Positions 20,693 through 29,115 of a stretch of DNA of 64,000 nt are shown piece by piece (the first letter of the stretch is position 1; the number at the start of each line of letters is the position of its first letter). The translations under genes were made by a program, and so were the position numbers. The stretch is from Paenibacillaceae bacterium. Its GTDB lineage: Bacteria > Bacillota > Bacilli > Paenibacillales > CANHGK01. The stretch spans positions 1-64,000 of the forward strand of contig CANHGK010000007.1 in NCBI GenBank assembly GCA_947460235.1. Reading direction: 5' to 3'. The notes under the pieces were generated by a model, which did no database searches, was not told the DNA's origin, and was given only the letters and a program-made list of their open reading frames with translations.

Positions 20693-21564
20693 AATTGGAA
20701 GTCCGGCACACCACAACGTATCGTTACGGAAATCCGGTCACCAATAGCATCAATGAAATCCGCCTGACACCACGTACGAATCGCTCACAATCATGTCATC
20801 ATCATCGGTTGCTCGTCTATCCCAATGTCACTTTGTTTTCATTTGAAGATTATTTTGGGAACCGTGTACACTCATTTACATTACATCATCCGCATCATGA
20901 ATTGGTCATCGAATCATCATTTACGATTTCCAAACGAGATCAAGTTACCCCGTCGTGGGAACCGTTTGTTTCGCTCGAAAAAGAATTAATTGCACGTAAA
21001 GAGACGGTATATCTTGATAAATATGCTGAATACTTGATTCCGACAAATCGCACAAAAATGTCAGAGTTGGTGCAATTATTTATTGATGAGCATGTCGATG
21101 TGATGGAATCAACTTCGATTTTTGAGTTTGCGAAGAATTTGTGTAAATTAATTCGTGATTCGTTTACCTATGATCCAGATGCGACGAATGTCAATACGAC
21201 GTTGGAAGAGATGTTGACGCTAAAACGCGGGGTGTGCCAAGATTTTGCACATTTGATGATAACGATTAGCAGATTGAAAGGAATTCCGACTCGTTATATT
21301 AGCGGATATCATTTTGTTGGTGACTTAAACAAGGAAATGAAAGATTTTCAGCATGCATCACATGCGTGGGTAGAAATGCATATCCCTGGAAGAGGTTGGT
21401 TAGGGATTGATCCGACGAATGACACGATTGCCAACTGGCGCTATATCAAACTGGCACACGGTAGAGATTACAATGATATCGTACCTGTAAAAGGTGTTTA
21501 TACTGGGACACCATTGCATGAAATGGATGTACATGTAGATGTACGATTGCTTGATGAGGCATAA
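20689..21564 (+). CDS. Transglutaminase-like family protein
   Basis: N-terminal MKLEVRHTTTYRYGNPVTNSINEIRLTPR; catalytic RGVCQDFAHLMITISRLKGIPTRYISGYH...HASHAWVEMHIPGRGWLGIDPTND. Confidence 0.93.
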   Translation: MKLEVRHTTTYRYGNPVTNSINEIRLTPRTNRSQSCHHHRLLVYPNVTLFSFEDYFGNRVHSFTLHHPHHELVIESSFTISKRDQVTPSWEPFVSLEKELIARKETVYLDKYAEYLIPTNRTKMSELVQLFIDEHVDVMESTSIFEFAKNLCKLIRDSFTYDPDATNVNTTLEEMLTLKRGVCQDFAHLMITISRLKGIPTRYISGYHFVGDLNKEMKDFQHASHAWVEMHIPGRGWLGIDPTNDTIANWRYIKLAHGRDYNDIVPVKGVYTGTPLHEMDVHVDVRLLDEA

Positions 21565-21582
21565 AAAATCGAAAGTACACAT

Positions 21583-21626
21583 AAAATGACCTTTGAACGC
21601 GTTGTTTAAAGGTCATTTTTATTTTT
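21583..21626 (+). terminator. Terminator after the transglutaminase-like gene
   Basis: aaaatgacctttgaa ... tttaaaggtcattttt. Confidence 0.75.
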
Positions 21627-21644
21627 AAAATAAACTATACACGA

Positions 21645-21673
21645 TTGATATAATTGTATAGGGAATGTATAAT
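21645..21673 (+). promoter_or_regulatory. Near-consensus sigma-A promoter of the RND-tetR operon
   Basis: TTGATA (21645-21650), 17-bp spacer, TATAAT (21668-21673). Confidence 0.8.
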
Positions 21674-21680
21674 ATCTATA

Positions 21681-21698
21681 TGACTGACTGGTCAGTCA
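21681..21698. promoter_or_regulatory. Predicted TetR-family operator
   Basis: Perfect 8-2-8 inverted repeat TGACTGAC-TG-GTCAGTCA directly after the -10 region. Confidence 0.7.
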
Positions 21699-21729
21699 CA
21701 CCAACTATTTTATGGAGGTCATGAATTCT

Positions 21730-24700
21730 ATGAATGGAATTACTCGTTTTAGCTTAAAGAATCCATTTGCTGTAATGATTTTGGCTGCATTAATGGTCAT
21801 GTTAGGGGTCAATTCTTTCACATCATTAAAGGTTGATTTGCTTCCGAATATCGAATTCCCACAAATGACGATTCAGTCGGTATATCCTGGTGCGTCGCCG
21901 ACGGATGTCAATGAGAAAGTGACAACCCCACTTGAGAAGAAATTGAAAGAGATTTCAGGCATTGAGAAGTTAACGAGTCAATCATTTGACAGTATTTCAA
22001 TTGTCAGTTTATCTTTTCCGCTCGGGTCGGATATGGATGACATTGAACGAAAAGTAAATGATGTATTAAAAACTACGGCATTGCCGGATACAGTGAAACC
22101 AGAAATCAAACGATTTTCATTTGGTGCGTTTCCGATCATGCAAGTGGCGATGTTTGCCAAAGGTAAAGTTAACTTAAACCAATTGGTTGAAGATCAATTG
22201 AAACCAGAATTGGAACGAATTCCTGGCGTTGCGAGTGTTGCATTTGGTGGTACCCGTGATGAGCTCATGGAAATTATCGTAGATAATGAAAAAGCGAAAA
22301 AAGCTTCGGTTACACTCAGCTCGATTCAGCAAAAAATCAATGGATTACAAATGTCCTTTCCAGCTGGAACAGTTACTCAAGACAGTGTGACTGTACCGGT
22401 GCGAGTTGATTTGAAATTAAAAACAATGGAACAGTTAAAAGCATTGCGTTTCCAAGTTCCGCAATCACCCAAACCACAAACCTTTAATTCAGCTGCAATG
22501 TCTGGGGCTGGGGCTGGGGCGATGCCAAGTGCGGGCGGTGCTGCAGGTGGTGCGAACGGGTTCGGTGGGGCAACTGCAGGAACTGGTGCAGGTGCAGGAT
22601 TCAATATGACTGCGATGTTCCAAGCACAGCCAACCTCGAAGCCAGTGTATATGAGCGTTGGTGAGATGACGGAAATCAATCAAATCTCAGAAAAACGTGA
22701 ATCCACACGATATGATGCAAAAGAAGCATTATCCTTGACGATCACGAAAAAACAAGATTCGAATACCGTTGAATTGGCGAAAAAAGTGAATGATGTGTTC
22801 GCGAAATACAATGATAAAGTTGATACGTATAAAGTATTTGATCAATCACAAGGAATTGAAAAATCAGTAAATAGTTTACGTAATGAAGGGTTGTTTGGTG
22901 CGTTATTCGCATCACTTGCAGTATTACTCTTTTTACGTCGTTTCGTGGCAACGATTATTGCAATTTTATCGATTCCATTATCATTGCTAGTAGCAAGTAT
23001 TTTTCTAGCTAATTATGGCATTACATTAAATATCATGACACTTGGTGGGATGGCGATTGCGGTCGGTCGGGTCGTTGATGACTCGATTGTCGTAATCGAA
23101 AATATATTCCGTCGATTTAGCAAAATGGAAGGTGAATTTGACCGTCGTGCATTGACAATGGATGCAACGAAAGAAATGTTAAAAGCGATAACTGCATCCA
23201 CGGTAACAACCATTGTTGTATTTTTGCCGATCGGTTTGGTTGGTGGAATTACAGGAGAATTCTTCTTGCCATTCGCATTGACGGTAGTATTCTCACTTGT
23301 TGCGTCCTTGATCGTAGCATTGACAATTGTTCCGGTGCTTTCATATTTCACGTTCCGTAAAGTGGTGCATGAAGAGAAAGAGTCTGCGGTACAACGAATC
23401 TATGGTAATTTAATTGCGTGGTCGTTAAATCATAAATGGGTCATTATTTTGGCTTCGATTGTGATTTTGATTTCATCGTTCGTTCCAATCGGATTAGGCA
23501 AAATCGGTGCGGTCTTTATTCAAAATGAAAAGCAAAAACTTATTACCGTTTCCATGACGTTACCTGCATCTACAAAATTAGATCGCACGAATGAAGTCTC
23601 CAAAAAAATCGAATCATTCTTGATCAAACGGAATACGGTGGAACACGTACTTACGGGAGTTGGTAGCCGTGACTTCCGAACGGGTCTGAAAAATACGAAC
23701 GTCGCTCAATATTTTGTTACTTTAAAAGAAACAGCAGATGTAAAAGCAGAAATTGACGCATTACAAGGTAAAATATCTGGTCTAGCTGAAAAAGAAGACA
23801 AAGCTGCAAAAGTTAGTGTGGCAGAAGTCTCTTCCAGTGGACCTCCAAGTAACAACAATGTCGATATCGACTTATATTCACAAGATGTTGCGTCGCTTGA
23901 AAAAGCAGCAGGTTTAATCGAAGTGGAAATGAAGAAAGATACGCGTCTTCGTTATGTAACAAACAATTTCCAAGAAACGCAAAAACAATGGCAAGTAGTG
24001 ATTGATCCTGTCAAAGCTGACGAAAAAGGTGTGTCAGGGTTTGCGGTGCTATCACTCGTATCCGATAAAACACGACCAATAGACATGGGGAAACTAACAC
24101 TTGATGGCGTTGAACGTAACGTACAACTTCGTTACAAAGATGATGTGAACAAAAAAGAAGAACTTGAAGATTTGAAAGTGTTCAGCAGCAGCGGTCTAAT
24201 TAAATTGACAGAGGTAGCAGAAGTATCTGAAGTTGATACAGTAACTTCGATTCAAAAATTAGACGGTAAAATTTATGCGCGAGTTTCCGCACAAATCGAA
24301 GGAAATAATGTACTTGCAACGTCGACAGAAGTGACGAAAAATATGCAAAATGTAAAATTACCGGATGGCGTTACGATGAATACGGGTAGTGGTTCCGATC
24401 AAACGACGAAAACGTTTATCGATCTTGGTATTGCGGTTCTTATTGCCATTGGACTCGTGTATATCGTCATGTTGATCACATTTGGAAAAGCACGTATTCC
24501 ATTAATCATTTTGATTTCACTCTTGTTCGTTCCGATCGGAAGTTTGTACGGATTGTGGATCGTTAATGAACCATTCTCATTATCAGTTGGTATTGGATTA
24601 CTCATGTTAGTCGGTATCGTCGTTACCAATGCGATCGTATATGTCGATCGTGTTGGGCAAAATCGTGATGGTGGCATGGCGATTCGAGAATCACTAATTG

Positions 24701-24930
24701 AAGCGGGAAAAACACGTCTTCGTCCAATTGTGATGACGGCATTTGCAACAGTTTGTGCATTGATTCCGCTCGCGATGACGCAAAGTGAGGGGAATTTGAT
24801 CTCAAAAGGCTTGGCGGTTGCCGTGATTGGTGGATTGACGACATCAACATTACTCACGCTGATTATTGTTCCAGTATTTTATGAAATTTTCCACTTCATC
24901 CAAGTTCGACGTGAGTTGAGTAAAGGATGA
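21730..24930 (+). CDS. RND (AcrB/SwrC-like) efflux permease
   Basis: FSLKNPFAVMILAALMVMLGVNSF..KVDLLPNIEFPQMTIQSVYPGASPTDV; GGMAIAVGRVVDDSIVVIENIFRR; VGIVVTNAIVYVDRVGQNR; RBS ggaggt best fits ATG 21730. Confidence 0.93.
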   Translation: MNGITRFSLKNPFAVMILAALMVMLGVNSFTSLKVDLLPNIEFPQMTIQSVYPGASPTDVNEKVTTPLEKKLKEISGIEKLTSQSFDSISIVSLSFPLGSDMDDIERKVNDVLKTTALPDTVKPEIKRFSFGAFPIMQVAMFAKGKVNLNQLVEDQLKPELERIPGVASVAFGGTRDELMEIIVDNEKAKKASVTLSSIQQKINGLQMSFPAGTVTQDSVTVPVRVDLKLKTMEQLKALRFQVPQSPKPQTFNSAAMSGAGAGAMPSAGGAAGGANGFGGATAGTGAGAGFNMTAMFQAQPTSKPVYMSVGEMTEINQISEKRESTRYDAKEALSLTITKKQDSNTVELAKKVNDVFAKYNDKVDTYKVFDQSQGIEKSVNSLRNEGLFGALFASLAVLLFLRRFVATIIAILSIPLSLLVASIFLANYGITLNIMTLGGMAIAVGRVVDDSIVVIENIFRRFSKMEGEFDRRALTMDATKEMLKAITASTVTTIVVFLPIGLVGGITGEFFLPFALTVVFSLVASLIVALTIVPVLSYFTFRKVVHEEKESAVQRIYGNLIAWSLNHKWVIILASIVILISSFVPIGLGKIGAVFIQNEKQKLITVSMTLPASTKLDRTNEVSKKIESFLIKRNTVEHVLTGVGSRDFRTGLKNTNVAQYFVTLKETADVKAEIDALQGKISGLAEKEDKAAKVSVAEVSSSGPPSNNNVDIDLYSQDVASLEKAAGLIEVEMKKDTRLRYVTNNFQETQKQWQVVIDPVKADEKGVSGFAVLSLVSDKTRPIDMGKLTLDGVERNVQLRYKDDVNKKEELEDLKVFSSSGLIKLTEVAEVSEVDTVTSIQKLDGKIYARVSAQIEGNNVLATSTEVTKNMQNVKLPDGVTMNTGSGSDQTTKTFIDLGIAVLIAIGLVYIVMLITFGKARIPLIILISLLFVPIGSLYGLWIVNEPFSLSVGIGLLMLVGIVVTNAIVYVDRVGQNRDGGMAIRESLIEAGKTRLRPIVMTAFATVCALIPLAMTQSEGNLISKGLAVAVIGGLTTSTLLTLIIVPVFYEIFHFIQVRRELSKG

Positions 24931-25502
24931 GCGCAAAAAGCGATGATAAAGAAATTTTGATTTTGGAAGCGGCGCTCCGAATATTTAGCGAAAAAGGATA
25001 TGCGCAAACCCGTTTATCCGACGTCGCTGATGAAGTCGGCGTGGCAAAAGGAACATTGTATCTTTATTTTTCGAGTAAAGAAGATTTGTTTCGCGCTGCA
25101 ATTATACGCGAACTTCATCTTGGGGAAGCTGATGTGGAACAAATTGCGAATCGATCCGAGTTACTACCTCACGAACGTCTGGCAGCAATTTGTGAAAATC
25201 ATTTGAATTATTTTGCAGCACGTCGTACGTGGAGAATTTGGATTACCGATCGCTTTGAACATGATCAAAAGCTTTCAGAAGAGATGCAAGATTTTATGCA
25301 ACGTTACATGCAGCGAATTGAACGGATCATGGAAGAAGAGCAAGTAGAAAATGTTCGCATCGCTACGCTCGCATTCATGGGGATACTCGATTCATTCCGG
25401 AACGAATTGATGATGCAAAAGCAAATTGTAGATATGCATCAGCATATTCAGGAACGTGTAAATTTTGTTCGAAGTTGGTTTCATCGTCCAAATAACATTT
25501 AA
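24927..25502 (+). CDS. TetR/AcrR family transcriptional regulator
   Basis: ILEAALRIFSEKGYAQTRLSDVADEVGVAKGTLYLYFSSKEDLFRAAI HTH; start overlaps RND stop. Confidence 0.93.
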   Translation: MSAKSDDKEILILEAALRIFSEKGYAQTRLSDVADEVGVAKGTLYLYFSSKEDLFRAAIIRELHLGEADVEQIANRSELLPHERLAAICENHLNYFAARRTWRIWITDRFEHDQKLSEEMQDFMQRYMQRIERIMEEEQVENVRIATLAFMGILDSFRNELMMQKQIVDMHQHIQERVNFVRSWFHRPNNI

Positions 25503-25519
25503 TTGAAGAATTGTAATTG

Positions 25520-25553
25520 AGCAAATAGTCATTCTCGACTATTTGCTTTTTTA
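25520..25553 (+). terminator. Terminator after tetR
   Basis: agcaaatagtc attctc gactatttgct + T-run. Confidence 0.85.
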
Positions 25554-25636
25554 TTTGTAAAATTTAAATTTTTGAGTAGGAATTTATGTTCCTGTCGCGA
25601 AAGTAAACGATAGATATGGAATGAGGTGTTACGCAG

Positions 25637-26227
25637 ATGGCAGTTGAACAAATCACGATGTTATACGATGGGAAAATTCTCAAGGGTAATATGCTGACGT
25701 ATCGTGAAGAATATGTTGAAGCGACCGTAGAAGAAACCGTGACATTAATTGTAGGCGATCATATACAAATGTTTTATAAAGGCCGTTCTTATGATATGCG
25801 TATTTTGCAATCTCGTCCGCATTGGGTCGCGCTTTTTCCTGCGACATCTGAATTGTTTCAATTAACATCCAAACGTGTCACGGAAGACGATCGGAGAAAA
25901 ACACACCGTTTTAATTTTGAAAGTATTGCAGTTATCTTTGATGGACAACGTCATGTGTTTGCGAATACGGTAGATATTAGTAGGGGCGGACTAGGGATTG
26001 TGCTCTCCAATTCTGTGATCAGTACGAATAAATTCAAAATGAACATAAATATGAACTACCAAGCAAGTTTAGGTTGTTCGGAAGAATGGATCAGTTTTCA
26101 ATTTGTTGTGCGAAATGTGATGGAAACGCAACATGGACTCCGCTACGGTACTGAAATTTTACACATTGGCGAAAAAGAATTAAATAACATGCGTTATTAT
26201 ATTGTATCTACTCAACTTCAAGCATAA
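25637..26227 (+). CDS. PilZ domain-containing protein (probable c-di-GMP binding)
   Basis: DDRRKTHRFNFESIAVIFDGQRHVFANTVDISRGGLGIVL: R-x3-R-like and (D/N)xSxxG PilZ signature. Confidence 0.75.
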   Translation: MAVEQITMLYDGKILKGNMLTYREEYVEATVEETVTLIVGDHIQMFYKGRSYDMRILQSRPHWVALFPATSELFQLTSKRVTEDDRRKTHRFNFESIAVIFDGQRHVFANTVDISRGGLGIVLSNSVISTNKFKMNINMNYQASLGCSEEWISFQFVVRNVMETQHGLRYGTEILHIGEKELNNMRYYIVSTQLQA

Positions 26228-26246
26228 ATCATCGGGGGAGATTACC

Positions 26247-26675
26247 ATGCGTCAATTGAATGAACATCCGATGGAATTAAATTTGCGATTGGTAACCTAT
26301 CGTCAAAAACCGTTGCAAGAACAGGCCTCGGTTCCAGTATTAATGATTGGATTAAGTGCCGAATTTGCGATGTTTTGCTCCGATGTGAAATTTCCGTCAG
26401 ATGCGAATTATGGGTTTGATTCAAGTTTTTCATTGATAGGGGAAGAATTAGTCGTACCGGCTACCGTGGATTCGCGAAAACAACTTCCAAATGGATTATT
26501 TGAATATCGTTTGAGTTTTCAGTTTAAGGAACAGGAACAATTTATGTCAATGTATCGATTAACAGCCGATTTAGAAAAACATTTGAAATCCGATCCCAAT
26601 TATTCTAACTTTAAAAATATGGCGATTTGGGAGTTATGGATGAAACGTCAAAATCCTGCACAGTCGTTAACATAA
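26247..26675 (+). CDS. Hypothetical protein, possibly PilZ-like/YcgR-related
   Basis: ORF with RBS gggggag before ATG 26247; directly downstream of the PilZ gene. Confidence 0.55.
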   Translation: MRQLNEHPMELNLRLVTYRQKPLQEQASVPVLMIGLSAEFAMFCSDVKFPSDANYGFDSSFSLIGEELVVPATVDSRKQLPNGLFEYRLSFQFKEQEQFMSMYRLTADLEKHLKSDPNYSNFKNMAIWELWMKRQNPAQSLT

Positions 26676-26677
26676 CG

Positions 26678-26722
26678 AAACGCGAACTTCCGAAGGTGGA
26701 CTTCGAAGTTCGCGTTTTTTTG
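26678..26722. terminator. Terminator between convergent genes
   Basis: aaacgcgaacttc ... gaagttcgcgttttttt. Confidence 0.8.
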
Positions 26723-26745
26723 TCACAAATATGGATTGAACTGTC

Positions 26746-28929
26746 TTAATTTTTCACTGCAATGATCGCATTATTCATTTTTACTAAAGTAGCGTGTAAC
26801 GATTTTGTGATCAGTTGTGCAGGTACATACAAAGAACCGTTATTCATTGTGATCGAACGTTTTAAATATTGTTTTTCACCATCAACATAGATTACGTTGC
26901 TTTTCGGCTTGAATTTAACAACATAACCATTTGTAGCTAATGAATATTGTTTTTCTTTTTTGGAGAACGATAATTTCAAATTCAATGGTTGAAGTATATC
27001 TTTAAGTTTTACAATTTCTTCGTCAGCTACTGGTAAGCGCATTTGTGATGGCATGCCTGAAAGGTAACCGATGAGTCCGCCTTTTTGATCCGTACGCGAT
27101 GTAATCGCTAATTTTAATGCGGAAGGTACGGTCGTGTTTTCTGCAAGATCACCTGGATGTTGTGTGTTCGCCATGATGTAACTAAATCCATTCAAGTTAT
27201 CAACCATTTGCAAACCAGTGACTTCTCCGCCAGCCGGTGCAGATAAAATACGAACCATTTCTTTTGTGTCTACATTATATGCCCACAAGAAATTGTTTAA
27301 GTGCATCCCGCTATCTTCACCGATAAACAAATAACGTAAGGTTTCAGAATAGGATAGATTGTCTGGATTTGCAATTTTATTAACAACAGCGGTATTACCA
27401 ACGGAATCCGCAGTGGCTAAATCTTCACCGAGTACAATGGCTTTTATATCGGTTTGCACATATTCACTTGAAATATCTTGAGCGTTGTTATCTTTTTGAC
27501 CACCATTTAATGACAATTCATACACAGCACCAGCTTTGATACGCGGAAGTTTAATATCATCTTTTGGTGCTGCAGCATCTGCAAGCATTGCTTTATCAAT
27601 TGCGGAAATTGCGATGTATGATTTTTTATCTTTTGCATTAAATGTAACGCCTTCAAATTTGTTAAACTCCGTCGTTGCGCCAACAATGGCTGCATAACGG
27701 CGAGATTCTAAGAATGCCGCTGCTTTTTCCATCCCTGTTTTTACTTTTAACCACTCATCTTTTGCAGTTGGATACGTTCTGATTTTCGTGAAACCAGGAG
27801 TATCTACTGATGCAGTTTCGAAAATTTTGCTAAATGTAGTGCTTAGTGCGAGGTCGCGAATTTCAGCATCATTCGCATGTCCTAATTTAATCCAAGATAG
27901 CGTAGCTTCTCCGCCGTTTTTGTCGGACGTTTGATTCCATTTTGCAGCATAGAGTGTACCTTCCGTCAAATCCATCGGACGGTCTGCGATGTACATGAAC
28001 ATTGCTGTATTCCCACCGTCATCACCAAAATATACCGTACGATTGTCGGGCATTACACTTGCAAGCTCATTTGATTTTCGACCCATGCTAAAATGTTTTA
28101 CGGCAGTTGTTTTTTGGTTCGCATCTACAGTGATTTCGCTAATATAACCGACGATATACGGATTTGGTTTTACATCTTTTCCAAAATACAAATTGGAATA
28201 GGAAGTTAACGATTTATCTTTTGGTGTGGCACTTTCATTATCGCGTGCATCCGGTTCATACTCTTCACTGCTCAAATGTGTGTTCCAAGGTGATAATGAA
28301 CCTGCGCAAGGAATCCAAACCCCATAGGCAGGTGACATATCAACTTTTTTCCAGGATAATGCGTTTAATTCACCACTGTTAACGTTTTGATCGATGTTTG
28401 AGTAGCCGATACTTGCAGGTGTATTGCCGTAAGCAGACGTGCCTTTATTGTTTAATGTTGTATATTCGTAATGTGTAATGAGATTGAGTGAATTGCCGCC
28501 AGTACTTGTTGGAGCTGATCCATTTACATAGAATAACGTATTCGCATCGGGTCCATCGGAAATATAATCGGACACCTTTGCCGGATCGGTTGTATCTTGG
28601 ATCGGATTTCCTTTCGCGTCAATGACTGCGCCAGGTGTTTGTCCTTTTGATGTTTCGTTTGATTTGAATAATGTTTTGTACGTAAGTGGGAATCCTTGTA
28701 CATCCCCGTTGCTATAAGTAACCTCTACGATCGATTTGGAGTATGCTCCCAAACGTTCTGCCAAGCTTTCTGGGGCCGGTTGTCCATAAATTTTCACAGA
28801 TTTCATTGTGATTGCTGCAGGTGCAGCGGGAGCAGGGGAAATTAACATTGGTGCTGCAGTTGCCGCGGAGGTTCCGAGCATTGAGGTAACGAGTGCGGTA
28901 CTAAGTACCATAAGTAACTTGTTGTTCAT
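26746..28929 (-). CDS. PhoX-like alkaline phosphatase (DUF839) with C-terminal copper-amine-oxidase-N-like stalk domain
   Basis: WIPCAGSLSPWNTHLSSEEYEPDAR..., VYFGDDGGNTAMFMYIADRP, NPDNLSYSETLRYLFIGEDSGMHLNNFLWAYN; C-term NVIYVDGEKQYLKRSITMNNGSLYVPAQLITKSLHA; signal peptide. Confidence 0.88.
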   Translation of the reverse strand: MNNKLLMVLSTALVTSMLGTSAATAAPMLISPAPAAPAAITMKSVKIYGQPAPESLAERLGAYSKSIVEVTYSNGDVQGFPLTYKTLFKSNETSKGQTPGAVIDAKGNPIQDTTDPAKVSDYISDGPDANTLFYVNGSAPTSTGGNSLNLITHYEYTTLNNKGTSAYGNTPASIGYSNIDQNVNSGELNALSWKKVDMSPAYGVWIPCAGSLSPWNTHLSSEEYEPDARDNESATPKDKSLTSYSNLYFGKDVKPNPYIVGYISEITVDANQKTTAVKHFSMGRKSNELASVMPDNRTVYFGDDGGNTAMFMYIADRPMDLTEGTLYAAKWNQTSDKNGGEATLSWIKLGHANDAEIRDLALSTTFSKIFETASVDTPGFTKIRTYPTAKDEWLKVKTGMEKAAAFLESRRYAAIVGATTEFNKFEGVTFNAKDKKSYIAISAIDKAMLADAAAPKDDIKLPRIKAGAVYELSLNGGQKDNNAQDISSEYVQTDIKAIVLGEDLATADSVGNTAVVNKIANPDNLSYSETLRYLFIGEDSGMHLNNFLWAYNVDTKEMVRILSAPAGGEVTGLQMVDNLNGFSYIMANTQHPGDLAENTTVPSALKLAITSRTDQKGGLIGYLSGMPSQMRLPVADEEIVKLKDILQPLNLKLSFSKKEKQYSLATNGYVVKFKPKSNVIYVDGEKQYLKRSITMNNGSLYVPAQLITKSLHATLVKMNNAIIAVKN

Positions 28930-29115
28930 GTTTCAATCTCCTTTTTATCTTGTCATTGTTCAACATAAGGATAAAAAATGAACTTCATCTGAAAACATGT
29001 GAAGTATTAAACGTATAATAAATTTTTAGTTATTTATTAAATTTGTAAAATTGCACCGAGTCTAGGCTGGGTGTACAGTTAGGTGGACGTTGAAAACGTA
29101 GTCGGAGGAAATGAT

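Noticed and set aside
22377-22679. Ala/Pro-rich minus-strand ORF (APAPVPAVAPPNPFAPPAAPPALGIAPAPAPD)
   Set aside because: Mirror image of the Gly/Ala-rich segment of the RND permease; antisense, no independent support.
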